A stretch of 64,000 bases of DNA, from positions 124,001 through 188,000 of the forward strand of contig CAWKAN010000016.1 of NCBI GenBank assembly GCA_963847615.1, read 5' to 3'. The notes under the pieces were generated by a model. That model saw only the letters and a program-made list of their open reading frames with translations, had not been told where the DNA came from and made no database searches. Below are positions 35,029 through 43,782 of the stretch, piece by piece. Every line of letters starts with the position of its first letter. The stretch's first letter is position 1. Origin of the DNA: Palsa-883 sp963847615. Lineage in GTDB: Bacteria > Pseudomonadota > Alphaproteobacteria > Acetobacterales > Acetobacteraceae. A program made the translations under genes and the position numbers.

Positions 35029-35790
35029 CTACAGGTCGGGCTCGCCCGGGATCGACGTGCGGCCAAGGCCCTCGATCAGGGCGGTGACCTCGTCGATCAC
35101 CGCCTCGGCCGCGGTGGGGTCGGTGCCTTTCGCGACGATTGCGACGCCGTTGCCGGTGGGCCGGTAGAACGGGTAGCTGCCGATGTCGATGTCGGGATGG
35201 CGCGCCTGCACCTTGCCCAGCCCCTCGGCGATGACGCCCTCCGGCAGGCCCACCACGTGCACCGCGCGCTGCTCGATGCGCGGCCCGCCCTGCAGGCGCG
35301 GCGCCAGCCACTCGAACATCGACTGCATCACCCGCGGCACGCCGGCCATCACGTAGACGTTGCCGATCTGGAACCCCGGGGCCACCGACATGGCGTTGTC
35401 GATCAGCGTGGCGCCGCGCGGCATCGTCGCCATGCGCTGGCGCGCGGCGTTGAAATCGCCGATCCGGTAGCTGCGGTCCATGCGCGCCCACGCTTCGGGA
35501 TGCGGCTCCCACGGCACGCCGAAGGCGGCGGCGACGCATTCGCTGGTGATGTCGTCGTGCGTCGGGCCGATGCCGCCGGTGGTGAACACGTAGTCGAACA
35601 TCGCGCGGGTTTCGTTGACGGTTTTGATGATCGTCGCGGCGACGTCGGGGATCACCCGCACTTCGCGCAGCGGGATGCCGAGCTCGCCCAGCTTGACGGC
35701 GAGAAAGCGGATGTTGGCGTCCTGCGTGCGGCCCGACAGTACCTCATTGCCGATCACCAGCAGGCAGGCTGTCGGGCTTCCGGCGGCCAT
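35029..35790 (-). CDS. CinA-like molybdopterin-binding (MoCF) domain protein
   Basis: The 253-residue protein matches the N-terminal competence/damage-inducible CinA domain: LLVIGNEVLSGRTQDANIRFLA, then DYVFTTGGIGPTHDDITSECV and the GVPRVMQSMFEWLAP helix. It lacks the C-terminal NMN deamidase domain, as in many short alphaproteobacterial CinA proteins, which are thought to be nucleotide pyrophosphatases. GAAGGAGA sits 5 bases before the ATG at 35790. It lies downstream of the GNAT-Nudix gene on the same strand, separated by a mirrored repeat that could limit read-through. Confidence 0.88.
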   Translation of the reverse strand: MAAGSPTACLLVIGNEVLSGRTQDANIRFLAVKLGELGIPLREVRVIPDVAATIIKTVNETRAMFDYVFTTGGIGPTHDDITSECVAAAFGVPWEPHPEAWARMDRSYRIGDFNAARQRMATMPRGATLIDNAMSVAPGFQIGNVYVMAGVPRVMQSMFEWLAPRLQGGPRIEQRAVHVVGLPEGVIAEGLGKVQARHPDIDIGSYPFYRPTGNGVAIVAKGTDPTAAEAVIDEVTALIEGLGRTSIPGEPDL

Positions 35791-35826
35791 TTGTGTCTCC
35801 TTCGCCAGCGAGATTAGACCTTGCCC

Positions 35827-35930
35827 GTAGGGCGGAACAGCGTAGCGCATTCCGCCACCGCCACCGCCACCGCCACCGCCACCGCCACCGCCACCGCGAT
35901 GGCGGAATGCGCTGCGCTGTTCCGCCCTAC
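35827..35930. repeat. Mirrored 30-bp repeat pair with hexanucleotide tract in the loop, copy 4
   Basis: The unit at 35827-35856 (GTAGGGCGGAACAGCGTAGC start) is mirrored at 35901-35930 with two mismatches. The intervening loop is a tandem run of seven ACCGCC hexamers (35857-35898, last base changed). It lies between the 3' end of the GNAT-Nudix gene and the CinA-like gene start, both on the minus strand. Confidence 0.9.
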
Positions 35931-35948
35931 GCCGTCACGCCGCCTCGG

Positions 35949-37010
35949 CTACAGGAACTCGCGCAGCAGGGGGACCAGCGGCTTGTCGGCCGGCGGCATC
36001 TGGTACTCCGACAACCGCGCCGGGCGCACCCAGCTTAGCGTTTGGCCCTCGCGCGGGCGCGGGATGCCCTTCCAGCGGCGGCACAGATACAGCGGCATGA
36101 GCAGGTGGAACCGCTCATAGGCGTGCGAGGCAAACGCGAACGGCGCCAGGCAGGTGGCGGAGACGTCGATGCCCAGCTCTTCCTTCAGCTCGCGGATCAG
36201 CGCCGCCTCCGGCGTCTCCCCGGGGTGCAGCTTGCCGCCGGGGAATTCCCATAGCCCGGCCATCTTCTTGCCCTCCGGCCGGCGTGCCAGCAGTACGCGG
36301 CCATCGATGTCGATCAGCGCGCAGGCCGCCACCAGCAGCAGCGGCTTGCCGCCGGGCTCCGCCGGCGGGTCCACCTCGGTATGGCCGAAGAGGTCGTCGC
36401 GGGTTGCCAGGAACTGCCAGACCGGATGCTGACCGCCGCGCGAGCGGAATTCCGCGACGCCCTCGCCGGTCTGGCGGAAGCCGATCCGGCGCAGCACCGC
36501 GACCGAGGCCGGGTTGTCGGTCGCCACCTCGGCGGTCAGCCGGTCGATCTCGAGGTTGGCCATCGCCCAGCGCGCCAGCCGCCCGGCCGCCTCCGAGGCG
36601 ACGCCGTGGCCCCAGAACCGCCGCCCGACCCAGTAGCCGATCCGCGCGCTGCGCGCCGTGGCGTCCAGCCGCAGCCCGACGACGCCGACCAGCACCTCCT
36701 CCGCGCCCTCATGGCCGGTGATCGCCAACTGGTAGGCGCTGCCGTCGGCCAGTTCCCGCGCCGTGGCGGCGATCCAGTCGTCGGCCAGGTCGCGCGGATA
36801 GGGAAACGGCACCACGGTCAGGTTGCGCGTGACCTCGAAGTCGTTGACCAGGCGGTGCAGCGCCTCGGCATCCTGCGTGGTCAGCGGTCGCAGCGTCAGC
36901 CGATCGGTGGTCAGCGAATCCAGCCGCGCCACGGGTTCGGGCCGGTCGAGCGGCGGCGTGGCGGTGCCGCCGTGGGCCCGCGTGCGCCTTGCCTGTCGGG
37001 GTAACGTCAT
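35949..37010 (-). CDS. Fused GNAT acetyltransferase and Nudix (MutT-like) hydrolase
   Basis: The 353-residue protein joins two domains. Residues 33-205 are a RimJ/RimL-type GNAT (TDRLTLRPLTTQDAEAL, YWVGRRFWGHGVASEA, NPASVAVLRRIGFRQTG). Residues 224-353 are an 8-oxo-dGTP-type Nudix domain with a complete Nudix box at 259-281 (GKLHPGETPEAA then RELKEELG). The Nudix half should sanitise oxidised nucleotides; the acetylation target is unknown. I chose the ATG at 37010 because upstream residues look random. Such fusions are annotated in Acetobacteraceae, and I see no stop or frameshift at the joint. The CinA-like gene follows downstream. Confidence 0.9.
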   Translation of the reverse strand: MTLPRQARRTRAHGGTATPPLDRPEPVARLDSLTTDRLTLRPLTTQDAEALHRLVNDFEVTRNLTVVPFPYPRDLADDWIAATARELADGSAYQLAITGHEGAEEVLVGVVGLRLDATARSARIGYWVGRRFWGHGVASEAAGRLARWAMANLEIDRLTAEVATDNPASVAVLRRIGFRQTGEGVAEFRSRGGQHPVWQFLATRDDLFGHTEVDPPAEPGGKPLLLVAACALIDIDGRVLLARRPEGKKMAGLWEFPGGKLHPGETPEAALIRELKEELGIDVSATCLAPFAFASHAYERFHLLMPLYLCRRWKGIPRPREGQTLSWVRPARLSEYQMPPADKPLVPLLREFL

Positions 37011-37307
37011 GCGCCGATCATCTGCGGGTTCGCGGTTGTGCTGCCCCAAGGTGGCGCAGCCCGCCGTGTGCGCGCAAGGCCGTCTGGGCCTGCCGGGTGA
37101 AGGACGCAAGGCCGGGACGAGCGCATGGGGAATTGATGCCGTCCGCCGTTGTTCGAACGCCTCGCATCGAGATTTCCTGAGCCGCGCTTGAGAAACCACC
37201 CATCCTTCAGCGGAACAACGGCCATTCGACGTTAGGCGAAACGGCGGGAAGGTGAGAAACTCGACACCGACCGTTTGCCACCGACGAACGCCACGCGAGG
37301 TGACACG
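37011..37307. other. Divergent intergenic region
   Basis: About 300 bases between the GNAT-Nudix gene and the ThuA-like gene. No gene, clear palindrome or repeat is seen; both promoters are expected here. Confidence 0.5.
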
Positions 37308-38117
37308 ATGACAGCGAAGATGCCCGCCCGCGCCCATCTCATTGCCGGCGGTTTTCCGCCCGGCTCGGCCGCCGGACACGACCACGACTATGCCCGCCTG
37401 CGGCTGCTCGGGCTGCTGGCCGAACGGGACGTTCCGGCCTCGGTTGCCAACGACTTCGCCGATGTCGAGAAATGGCTGTCCGTCAGCCGGCTGCTGATCA
37501 CCTACGTCGCCGGCCCCTACCCTGACGCGGCGCAGTGCCGCGCCATCCGGGACTGGCTGGAGGCGGGCGGCCGCTGGCTGGGCCTGCATGGCACCAGCGG
37601 CGGCCGCGCGGAGCGGGTGGAAGGCCTGCGCCAGCGCCGCACCGTCAAGGCCGAACACCACGCCGTTCTGGGGAGCTACTTCCTGACCCATCCGCCCATC
37701 TGCCGGATCAGGGTGGATGTGAGCGATCCCGAACATCCTCTCACCCGCGGGCTCGGCGGGTCGTTCGATGTCGAGGACGAGCCGTATTTCATCGAGTTGC
37801 AGGACCCGGGCACGACGCGGATCCTGCTGACCGCGGACTACGGCCCGCGCGCCGTGTCACCCAGCATCGGGACGCTCTATGGCTCGGACACCTCGCTGCA
37901 ACCCGACGGCCGGACGCGCGTGCTCGGCTATACAAAACAGGTCGGCAACGGCGGCGTGACCTACGTCGCGCTTGGCCATTGCCACAACCCGGCGATCCGC
38001 GCGGCGCGGGCCGCCGACCCCGCGGACACGACGCCCGCCGTTTTTCACGGCGCGTGGGGTTCCGACGCGTTCATCGCCTTGCTGCGCAACGCCATCGCCT
38101 GGGGGATGGGCGCCTGA
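37308..38117 (+). CDS. ThuA-like (trehalose utilisation) domain protein
   Basis: The 269-residue protein has the glutamine-amidotransferase-like ThuA fold: HLIAGGFPPGSAAGHDHDYARL, LLITYVAGPYPD, IRDWLEAGGRWLGLHG, VDVSDPEHPLTRGL and FHGAWGSDAFIALLRNAI. ThuA domains occur in sugar-oxidation loci, often beside GMC or GFO/IDH oxidoreductases; the catalytic activity of the family is poorly known. GCGAGGTG precedes the ATG at 37308. It converges on the second GMC oxidoreductase gene across 259 bases with no gene in between. Confidence 0.82.
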   Translation: MTAKMPARAHLIAGGFPPGSAAGHDHDYARLRLLGLLAERDVPASVANDFADVEKWLSVSRLLITYVAGPYPDAAQCRAIRDWLEAGGRWLGLHGTSGGRAERVEGLRQRRTVKAEHHAVLGSYFLTHPPICRIRVDVSDPEHPLTRGLGGSFDVEDEPYFIELQDPGTTRILLTADYGPRAVSPSIGTLYGSDTSLQPDGRTRVLGYTKQVGNGGVTYVALGHCHNPAIRAARAADPADTTPAVFHGAWGSDAFIALLRNAIAWGMGA

Positions 38118-38376
38118 TCGCCGCGAAGATGGTCGAGAATCGTGCTGACGATCGATGCCCAGGTGCACGCCGACGAACCCAATCATCCGGGCCGGCCACT
38201 CACATCGCGCGTGCACCGCCCGACAGGGCGCGTCGCGGAACAGCTTCGGGCGCGTGCGCACCGGCTCCAGCAGCGACGGCGAGACATCGCAAGGATCGGC
38301 GCTGATCCGCCGGCAACGCGTGACCGCCAGAGGCTGAGGGACTGTTCTGCATTGCCATCTCATTCGGACAAGGTGG

Positions 38377-39975
38377 TCAATCGAACAGGGTGGCCAGGCG
38401 CCGCTTCATGCTGTCCGCGACGTACAGTGCGAGCGCCTGGATGGTTCGTGTGGGGTTCACGCCGGCCGAGGTAACGAAAATGCTGCCGTCGACGACGAAC
38501 AGGTTCTTCACGTCGTGGCTGCGGCCCCATTCGTTCACCACGGAGCGCGCCGGGTCGGTGCCCATGCGCGCGGTGCCCATCAGGTGCCAGCCGCCGTCGG
38601 CGAGCGGCGCCTCGAACCAAACGTCGTGCGCGCCCGCGGCCCGCAGGATGTCGCTGGCCCGCGCCACCGCGTGATCCAACATGCGACGGCTGTTCTCGCT
38701 CAGCGTATAGGAAATCTTCGGCGCCGGAATGCCGTTGGAATCCCGCAGCACCGGATCGAGCGTAACGGCATTGTGCTCCTCCGGCAGGTCTTCGCAGATC
38801 GCCACCATGCCGGTGCGATGGCAGAACAGTTTGCGATAGGCGCGGTGATGATCGGCACCCCAGGGCAGCCGCCCGATCTGCATGCCGTGCACCGCAGCCA
38901 TCACCGGCCCCTGGCCGCGCGAGAACTCGAACGTGTAGCCGCGCAGGAACCCACGCGACCGATCCGTCTCGTAGAACTCCTGGCTCCAGATGCAGTTGCC
39001 CGGGCCGCGATACCCATCGAGCTCCGCGTCGAAATATCCGGCGATCCGCGCGTAGGGATGGAACATCAGGTTTTTGCCCACGAGGCCGCTCGAATTGGCC
39101 AGCCCGGTCGGGCACCGCGCGGACGCCGAGTTCAGCAGGATGCGCGCCGTGCCGATGGCGTTGCAGGCAAGGATGACGACCTCGGCGGCCTGAAACCGCT
39201 CAACCCCATCGGCGTCGTAATAGACCACACCGGACGCCATGCCGTGTTCGTTGGTGGTGATCTCCCGCACCCGGCAGCGGGTCCGCAGCTCGACGCCGGC
39301 GCGGATGGCGGCGGGCCAATAGGTGATGTCGGTGCTCGCCTTGGCACCTTGCGCACAGCCCGCGGTGCAATGGGCGAGATTGATGCATTTCGCCCTTCCC
39401 TCGTAATCCACCGAGGCCACCGCGCTGTCGGACGGCCACCAGTGCCAGCCCAGCTTGTTCAGCCCGTGCGCCAGCGTCGCGCCGGATTTGCCCAGCGGCA
39501 GCGGCGGCATCATGGGTTCATGCGGCGGATAGGCGGGATCGCCCGCCAGACCGGATACGCCCATCATGCGATCGTTTTCCGCGTAGAACGGCTCCAGCGT
39601 CGCGTAGTCGATCGGCCAGTCGTCGGCGACCCCGTCCAGTGTGCGCACGCGAAAATCCGACGGATGAAAGCGCGGGAAGTGGCCCGCGTACAGCACCGTG
39701 CCACCGCCGACGCCATTGAAGTTGGCGACCTTGATCGGCGAGTTGGCCTCGTTGACGGGGTAGTCGGTGTTGCGCGCGCGCCGGTTCGGGCTGTAGTGGA
39801 ACTCGTTGAGCTGCCGCGCCTCCCAATCCCGGCCGGTGCTGGGATACTCGGACGGCTTCATCCAATCGCCCTGCTCGAGACAAAGGATGTGCATCTTCGT
39901 CTCGGCGAGGCTCCAGGCCACCGCTGCACCGGAGGCACCGGCGCCAATGATCAGAACGTCAACTGGTGTGGTCAT
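38377..39975 (-). CDS. GMC oxidoreductase, gluconate 2-dehydrogenase large-subunit-like
   Basis: The 532-residue flavoprotein begins DVLIIGAGASGAAVAWSLAE (FAD site), has GGGTVLYAGHFPRF, a Cys-rich CINLAHCTAGCAQGAK stretch and the C-terminal active-site motifs WHLMGTARMG (His) and SAGVNPTRTIQ (Asn). This layout resembles the membrane-bound sugar/gluconate dehydrogenase flavosubunits of acetic acid bacteria. However, no Tat signal, small subunit or cytochrome subunit gene is adjacent, so it may be a soluble sugar oxidoreductase. It starts at the ATG at 39975. The convergent ThuA-like gene is a common companion of sugar-oxidising enzymes. Confidence 0.88.
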   Translation of the reverse strand: MTTPVDVLIIGAGASGAAVAWSLAETKMHILCLEQGDWMKPSEYPSTGRDWEARQLNEFHYSPNRRARNTDYPVNEANSPIKVANFNGVGGGTVLYAGHFPRFHPSDFRVRTLDGVADDWPIDYATLEPFYAENDRMMGVSGLAGDPAYPPHEPMMPPLPLGKSGATLAHGLNKLGWHWWPSDSAVASVDYEGRAKCINLAHCTAGCAQGAKASTDITYWPAAIRAGVELRTRCRVREITTNEHGMASGVVYYDADGVERFQAAEVVILACNAIGTARILLNSASARCPTGLANSSGLVGKNLMFHPYARIAGYFDAELDGYRGPGNCIWSQEFYETDRSRGFLRGYTFEFSRGQGPVMAAVHGMQIGRLPWGADHHRAYRKLFCHRTGMVAICEDLPEEHNAVTLDPVLRDSNGIPAPKISYTLSENSRRMLDHAVARASDILRAAGAHDVWFEAPLADGGWHLMGTARMGTDPARSVVNEWGRSHDVKNLFVVDGSIFVTSAGVNPTRTIQALALYVADSMKRRLATLFD

Positions 39976-40423
39976 GTCGAAGGTCCCGACGGAAATGCGC
40001 TCCGCCCAGTCGGTGGCGTCCGGGCGAGGTTGTCAACCGAGCCGGGCGTCCGACAGCGATTCTCATTTTGGCTGATCCGGCCAGCCTCTCGCCGTCACGG
40101 CCGGGACCGGCCCATGGCTGTCCGGCGGGGATTTTGCCGCACCAAGAGCGTGACGTTGATTCTGCCCGGGGCCGAAGGTTGATAGCGTTCCCGGACATGA
40201 GATCGAGCCGGGTGCCATCCATGTCTCAGAGCTCGGCCACTATGATTGCACTTGGTAGGCCAAACCGGAGCTGGCGCAGTGCCGCATGGTCGCGCGGTTG
40301 AAGCGCAGCACTGTGCCGCGGGTTGTCCAGCTGTTGGCTGTGCCCGAGGGCAGCTTGCCCTATATGTGACGCCGCAGATTGGGTTGCCGGCCAGCCATGG
40401 CGACCGCTGCAGGGGCAGGCCGG
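39976..40423. other. Intergenic region upstream of prmA
   Basis: This roughly 450-base gap between the divergent GMC oxidoreductase and prmA genes contains no gene I recognise on either strand. Open frames are short and lack family patterns. No clear palindromes were noticed. Confidence 0.5.
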
Positions 40424-41353
40424 ATGCGGACCAGTACTATCGGGCTCGAAACCATCAGCGTCACGGTGCCCGAGGTGGCGCTGGAGGCATTCGAGGCGGC
40501 GCTCGGCAGCGTCTGCAAGACCGTCGGACTGTTCCGCGACCCTGCCGGCGCGGACTGGCAGGTCGAAGGCGTAAAACCGGCGGGCGAGGGCGAGGCGGCG
40601 CTGGTCGCGGCGCTGGCGCTGGCGACTGCCCTGACCGGAGTGAACGCCGCCCTCCGGCGCGCGCCGATCCCGGCCGAGGGGTGGCTCGCGCGCACCCGCG
40701 CCGCGTTTCCGCAGCAGTTGATCGGTCGGCGTTTTGCGGTACGCGGCACGCACCATGGGCGACGGCCGCCAGCCGGACGGATCACGCTGACGCTCGATGC
40801 CGGACTTGCGTTCGGCTCCGGCGAGCACGGATCGACCCGCGGATGCCTGCGCGCGCTGGAGCGGGTGGCGTATCGCCGGCCACGGCGGATCCTGGACCTC
40901 GGGACCGGATCCGGCATTCTGGCAATGGCGGCGGCGTCACTCCTGCACCGACGGGTGCTGGCCACCGATATCGAGCCCTGGTCAGTGCGCGTCGCCCGCC
41001 AGAACGCCGCACTTAACCGGATCGGCCCGATGCTGCATTGCCGGCGGGCGGATGGCTGGCGCGACCGGGTGGTGCGTGCCGGCGGGCCGTACGATCTGGT
41101 GCTGGCGAATATCCTGGCCCGACCGCTGTGCCTGATGGCCGGCTCGCTCGCGGCACATCTGGCGCCTGGCGGCACCGCGATCCTGGCGGGCTTGTTGGCC
41201 AGCCAGACCAGGCAGGTCCTGGCCGCGCATCGCCGGCACGGGATGCGTCTGGAAGCGGCGATCTGCGAGGGACCGTGGACCACGCTGGTGCTGCGCGGAG
41301 GTCAGGTGGCGCCCTGCGGCTCGGCGACCGTTCGCGCATCGTCGAAGGCGTAG
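40424..41353 (+). CDS. prmA: Ribosomal protein L11 methyltransferase
   Basis: The 309-residue SAM-dependent methyltransferase trimethylates ribosomal protein L11. It has the PrmA linker motif GLAFGSGEHGSTRGCL (127-142), the SAM-binding DLGTGSGILAMAA (158-170) and the catalytic-type VLANILARPL. The N-terminal L11-recognition domain is present but degenerate. I chose MRTSTIGLE at 40424 with GGGGCAGG upstream; ATGs at 40379 and 40397 would add up to 15 residues. The TAG stop is in a TAGGGCGG context like the mirrored repeats, and faint repeat-like sequence follows at 41470-41500. Confidence 0.87.
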   Translation: MRTSTIGLETISVTVPEVALEAFEAALGSVCKTVGLFRDPAGADWQVEGVKPAGEGEAALVAALALATALTGVNAALRRAPIPAEGWLARTRAAFPQQLIGRRFAVRGTHHGRRPPAGRITLTLDAGLAFGSGEHGSTRGCLRALERVAYRRPRRILDLGTGSGILAMAAASLLHRRVLATDIEPWSVRVARQNAALNRIGPMLHCRRADGWRDRVVRAGGPYDLVLANILARPLCLMAGSLAAHLAPGGTAILAGLLASQTRQVLAAHRRHGMRLEAAICEGPWTTLVLRGGQVAPCGSATVRASSKA

Positions 41354-41607
41354 GGCGGCCCCGTCCTCTGCCTGGATGGCGGGGGCCACAGGGAAGGGGC
41401 CAGGAACGGCGCATGCCCCTGGTTGTTCGCCGGCCCGCGCGGATTTCATGCCATCCCGGAACGGCTTCAAGGCGCAGCGCGTTCCGCGGCGGAACGTCCT
41501 CACGGGCCGTCCGACGACCCGAACCCGCCCCATCGTCCGCCCCGCGAATTCCCGTTCTCCACGAACTGGTCTAGACACGCCCCGAACACAGCGAACGAGG
41601 GCGGGTC

Positions 41608-42612
41608 ATGGCGCGGCGGCTGCGGGTTGCGGTCCAGATGGACCCGATCGAAAACATCAACATCGAAGCCAACTCGACCTTTGCGTTGATGTTGGAGGGC
41701 CAGGCGCGCGGCCACGCCCTGTTCCACTACGAAGTGCGCCACATGTCGCTGCACGAGGGCGTCAAACGTCCGGACGCCAGGCATCGGGGCGAGCGACGCG
41801 AGGAGCGCCTGTTCGCCCGCGCCCGCCCGGTGACGGTGCAGCGCGTGCAGGGCGCGCATTACAGCTTCGGCGCGATGGAAGGGCTCGACCTCGGCACGAT
41901 GGATGTGATCCTGATGCGCCAGGACCCGCCGTTCGACATGGCCTACATCACCGCGACGCACCTGCTGGAGCACGTCCAGCCGAAGACGCTGGTGGTGAAC
42001 GATCCGGCCGCGGTGCGCAACGCGCCGGAGAAGCTGCTGGTCACGCATTTCCCCGAGTTGATGCCGCCGACGATGATCTCGTGGGATCTCCAGGCGATCC
42101 GCGACTTCCGCGAGGAGCACGGCGACATCATCGTCAAGCCGCTGTTCGGCAACGGCGGCGCCGGGGTGTTCCGCATCCGCCCCGACGACGAGAACCTCGC
42201 CTCGCTGCTGGAGATGCACTTCGCCCGCTCGCGCGAGCCGCTGATGTTCCAGCGCTATGAGCCGGCGGTGCGCCAGGGCGACAAGCGGATCATCCTGGTG
42301 GACGGCGAGGCGATGGGCGCGATCAACCGCGTGCCGGCGTCGGGCGAGGCGCGGTCGAACCTGCATGTCGGCGGGCGGCCGGAGAAATCCACGCTGACCG
42401 CGCGCGACCGGGAGATCTGTGCCGCGATCGGACCGACCTTGCGCGCGCAGGGCATGATCTTCGTCGGTATCGATGTGATCGGCGACTGGCTGACCGAGAT
42501 CAACGTCACCTCGCCGACCGGCATCCAGGAGATTGCCCGCTTCGACGGGGTGCACCTGGAGCGGGCGATCTGGGACCGGATCGAGGCGAAGGTCGCGACT
42601 GTTCCGGCATAA
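41608..42612 (+). CDS. gshB: Glutathione synthetase
   Basis: The 334-residue enzyme joins gamma-glutamylcysteine and glycine with ATP. It opens RVAVQMDPIENINIEANSTF, the hallmark GshB N-terminus, then MRQDPPFDMAYITATHLLE, NDPAAVRNAPEKLLVTHFP, the ATP-grasp IIVKPLFGNGGAGVFRI and the metal-binding GDWLTEINVTSPTGIQEI. Length is normal. The start at 41608 follows an ACGAGGGCGGG sequence. It is preceded by 254 bases with no gene and followed by the amidohydrolase gene after 41 bases. Confidence 0.96.
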   Translation: MARRLRVAVQMDPIENINIEANSTFALMLEGQARGHALFHYEVRHMSLHEGVKRPDARHRGERREERLFARARPVTVQRVQGAHYSFGAMEGLDLGTMDVILMRQDPPFDMAYITATHLLEHVQPKTLVVNDPAAVRNAPEKLLVTHFPELMPPTMISWDLQAIRDFREEHGDIIVKPLFGNGGAGVFRIRPDDENLASLLEMHFARSREPLMFQRYEPAVRQGDKRIILVDGEAMGAINRVPASGEARSNLHVGGRPEKSTLTARDREICAAIGPTLRAQGMIFVGIDVIGDWLTEINVTSPTGIQEIARFDGVHLERAIWDRIEAKVATVPA

Positions 42613-42653
42613 TCGCCGCGCACCGCAAACCAGACACCAGCGGGAGGAAACCC

Positions 42654-43694
42654 ATGGCCCAGCAGCACAAACCGAACCAGTTCGGCCGCATCTTCGCGGC
42701 CGACGCAGCCTGGCTGGCGCAACACCCGCCGGAGCCGATCCTCGATCCCGCCCTGCCGATCGTCAACACGCATCATCATCTGTGGGTCCGCGACGGCCAT
42801 CGCTATCTGCTGGACGAGTACCTGGCCGACGCCGCCACCGGCCACAACCTGGTCTCCAGCGTGTTCCTGCAATGCCATTCGATGTATCGCGCCGACGGCC
42901 CGCAGGAGCTGCGCCCGATCGGCGAGACCGAGTTCGTCAACGGCATCGCCGCGATGAGTGCCAGCGGGATGTTCGGCACGCCGCGCGTGGCCGCCGGCAT
43001 CGTCGGTTACGCCGACCTGACCTTGGGCGAGCGGGTCGAGCCGGTGCTGGCGGCGCATATCCGTGCCGGCGGCGGACGGTTCCGTGGCGTGCGTGACTCC
43101 GGCAATTACGACGCCGACCCGATCATCGGCAACGGGGCCTCGGCGCCGCACCGCTATATGCGCCCGGAGTTCCGCGCCGGGCTGAAGGTGCTGACGCAGC
43201 TTGGCCTGTCGCTCGATGCCTGGACCTTCTTCACCCAGTTGGACGAGGTGATCGACCTGGCGCGCGCCTGCCCGGAGGCGAACATCATCATGGGTCATTG
43301 CGGCGGCCTGCTCGGCTACGGCCCCTATGCCGGCAGGCGCGACGAGATCTTCGCCACCTGGAAGGCCTCGATCGGCGAGCTGGCGGCCTGCCCGAACGTC
43401 AGCATGAAGCTGGGTGGGATGATGATGCGGCTGGCGGCGTTCGACTACCTGGCGATGGACGCGCCGCCGACGTCCGAGGCGCTGGCGGCACATTGGCGGC
43501 CGTACATCGAAACCTGCATCGCGGCGTTCGGCCCGGATCGTTGCCTGTTCGAGAGCAACTTCCCGGTCGATAAGATGGGCATCGGCTGGGCGGCGCTGTG
43601 GAACGCGTTCAAGCGCATCGCCGCCGGCGCGTCCGCCGACGAGAAGACCGCGCTGTTCAGCGGCACCGCGCGGCGGGTGTATCGATTGGCTTGA
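42654..43694 (+). CDS. Amidohydrolase-superfamily (PDC lactonase-like) hydrolase
   Basis: The 346-residue TIM-barrel protein has the amidohydrolase metal motif IVNTHHHLW, a MGHCGGLLGYGP strand with the next His, and the late FESNFPVD with the Asp, as in 2-pyrone-4,6-dicarboxylate lactonase and L-fucono/rhamnono-lactonase-like enzymes (Amidohydro_2). It probably hydrolyses a lactone or decarboxylates an aromatic acid; the substrate is not predictable. GGGAGGAAA precedes the ATG at 42654. It may share the gshB transcript. Confidence 0.85.
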   Translation: MAQQHKPNQFGRIFAADAAWLAQHPPEPILDPALPIVNTHHHLWVRDGHRYLLDEYLADAATGHNLVSSVFLQCHSMYRADGPQELRPIGETEFVNGIAAMSASGMFGTPRVAAGIVGYADLTLGERVEPVLAAHIRAGGGRFRGVRDSGNYDADPIIGNGASAPHRYMRPEFRAGLKVLTQLGLSLDAWTFFTQLDEVIDLARACPEANIIMGHCGGLLGYGPYAGRRDEIFATWKASIGELAACPNVSMKLGGMMMRLAAFDYLAMDAPPTSEALAAHWRPYIETCIAAFGPDRCLFESNFPVDKMGIGWAALWNAFKRIAAGASADEKTALFSGTARRVYRLA

Positions 43695-43782
43695 GCCAGC
43701 CAGCGGCCATTGGGCCCACCGGTGGGATGATCGAGGCGCGGCACGTGCCATCCAGCCAGGCGCGTTGCCCGGCGGCAGCGCT

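Noticed and set aside
35857..35898. ACCGCC tract as coding sequence of a repetitive peptide
   Set aside because: It lies in the loop of a mirrored intergenic repeat with no plausible start or continuing gene.
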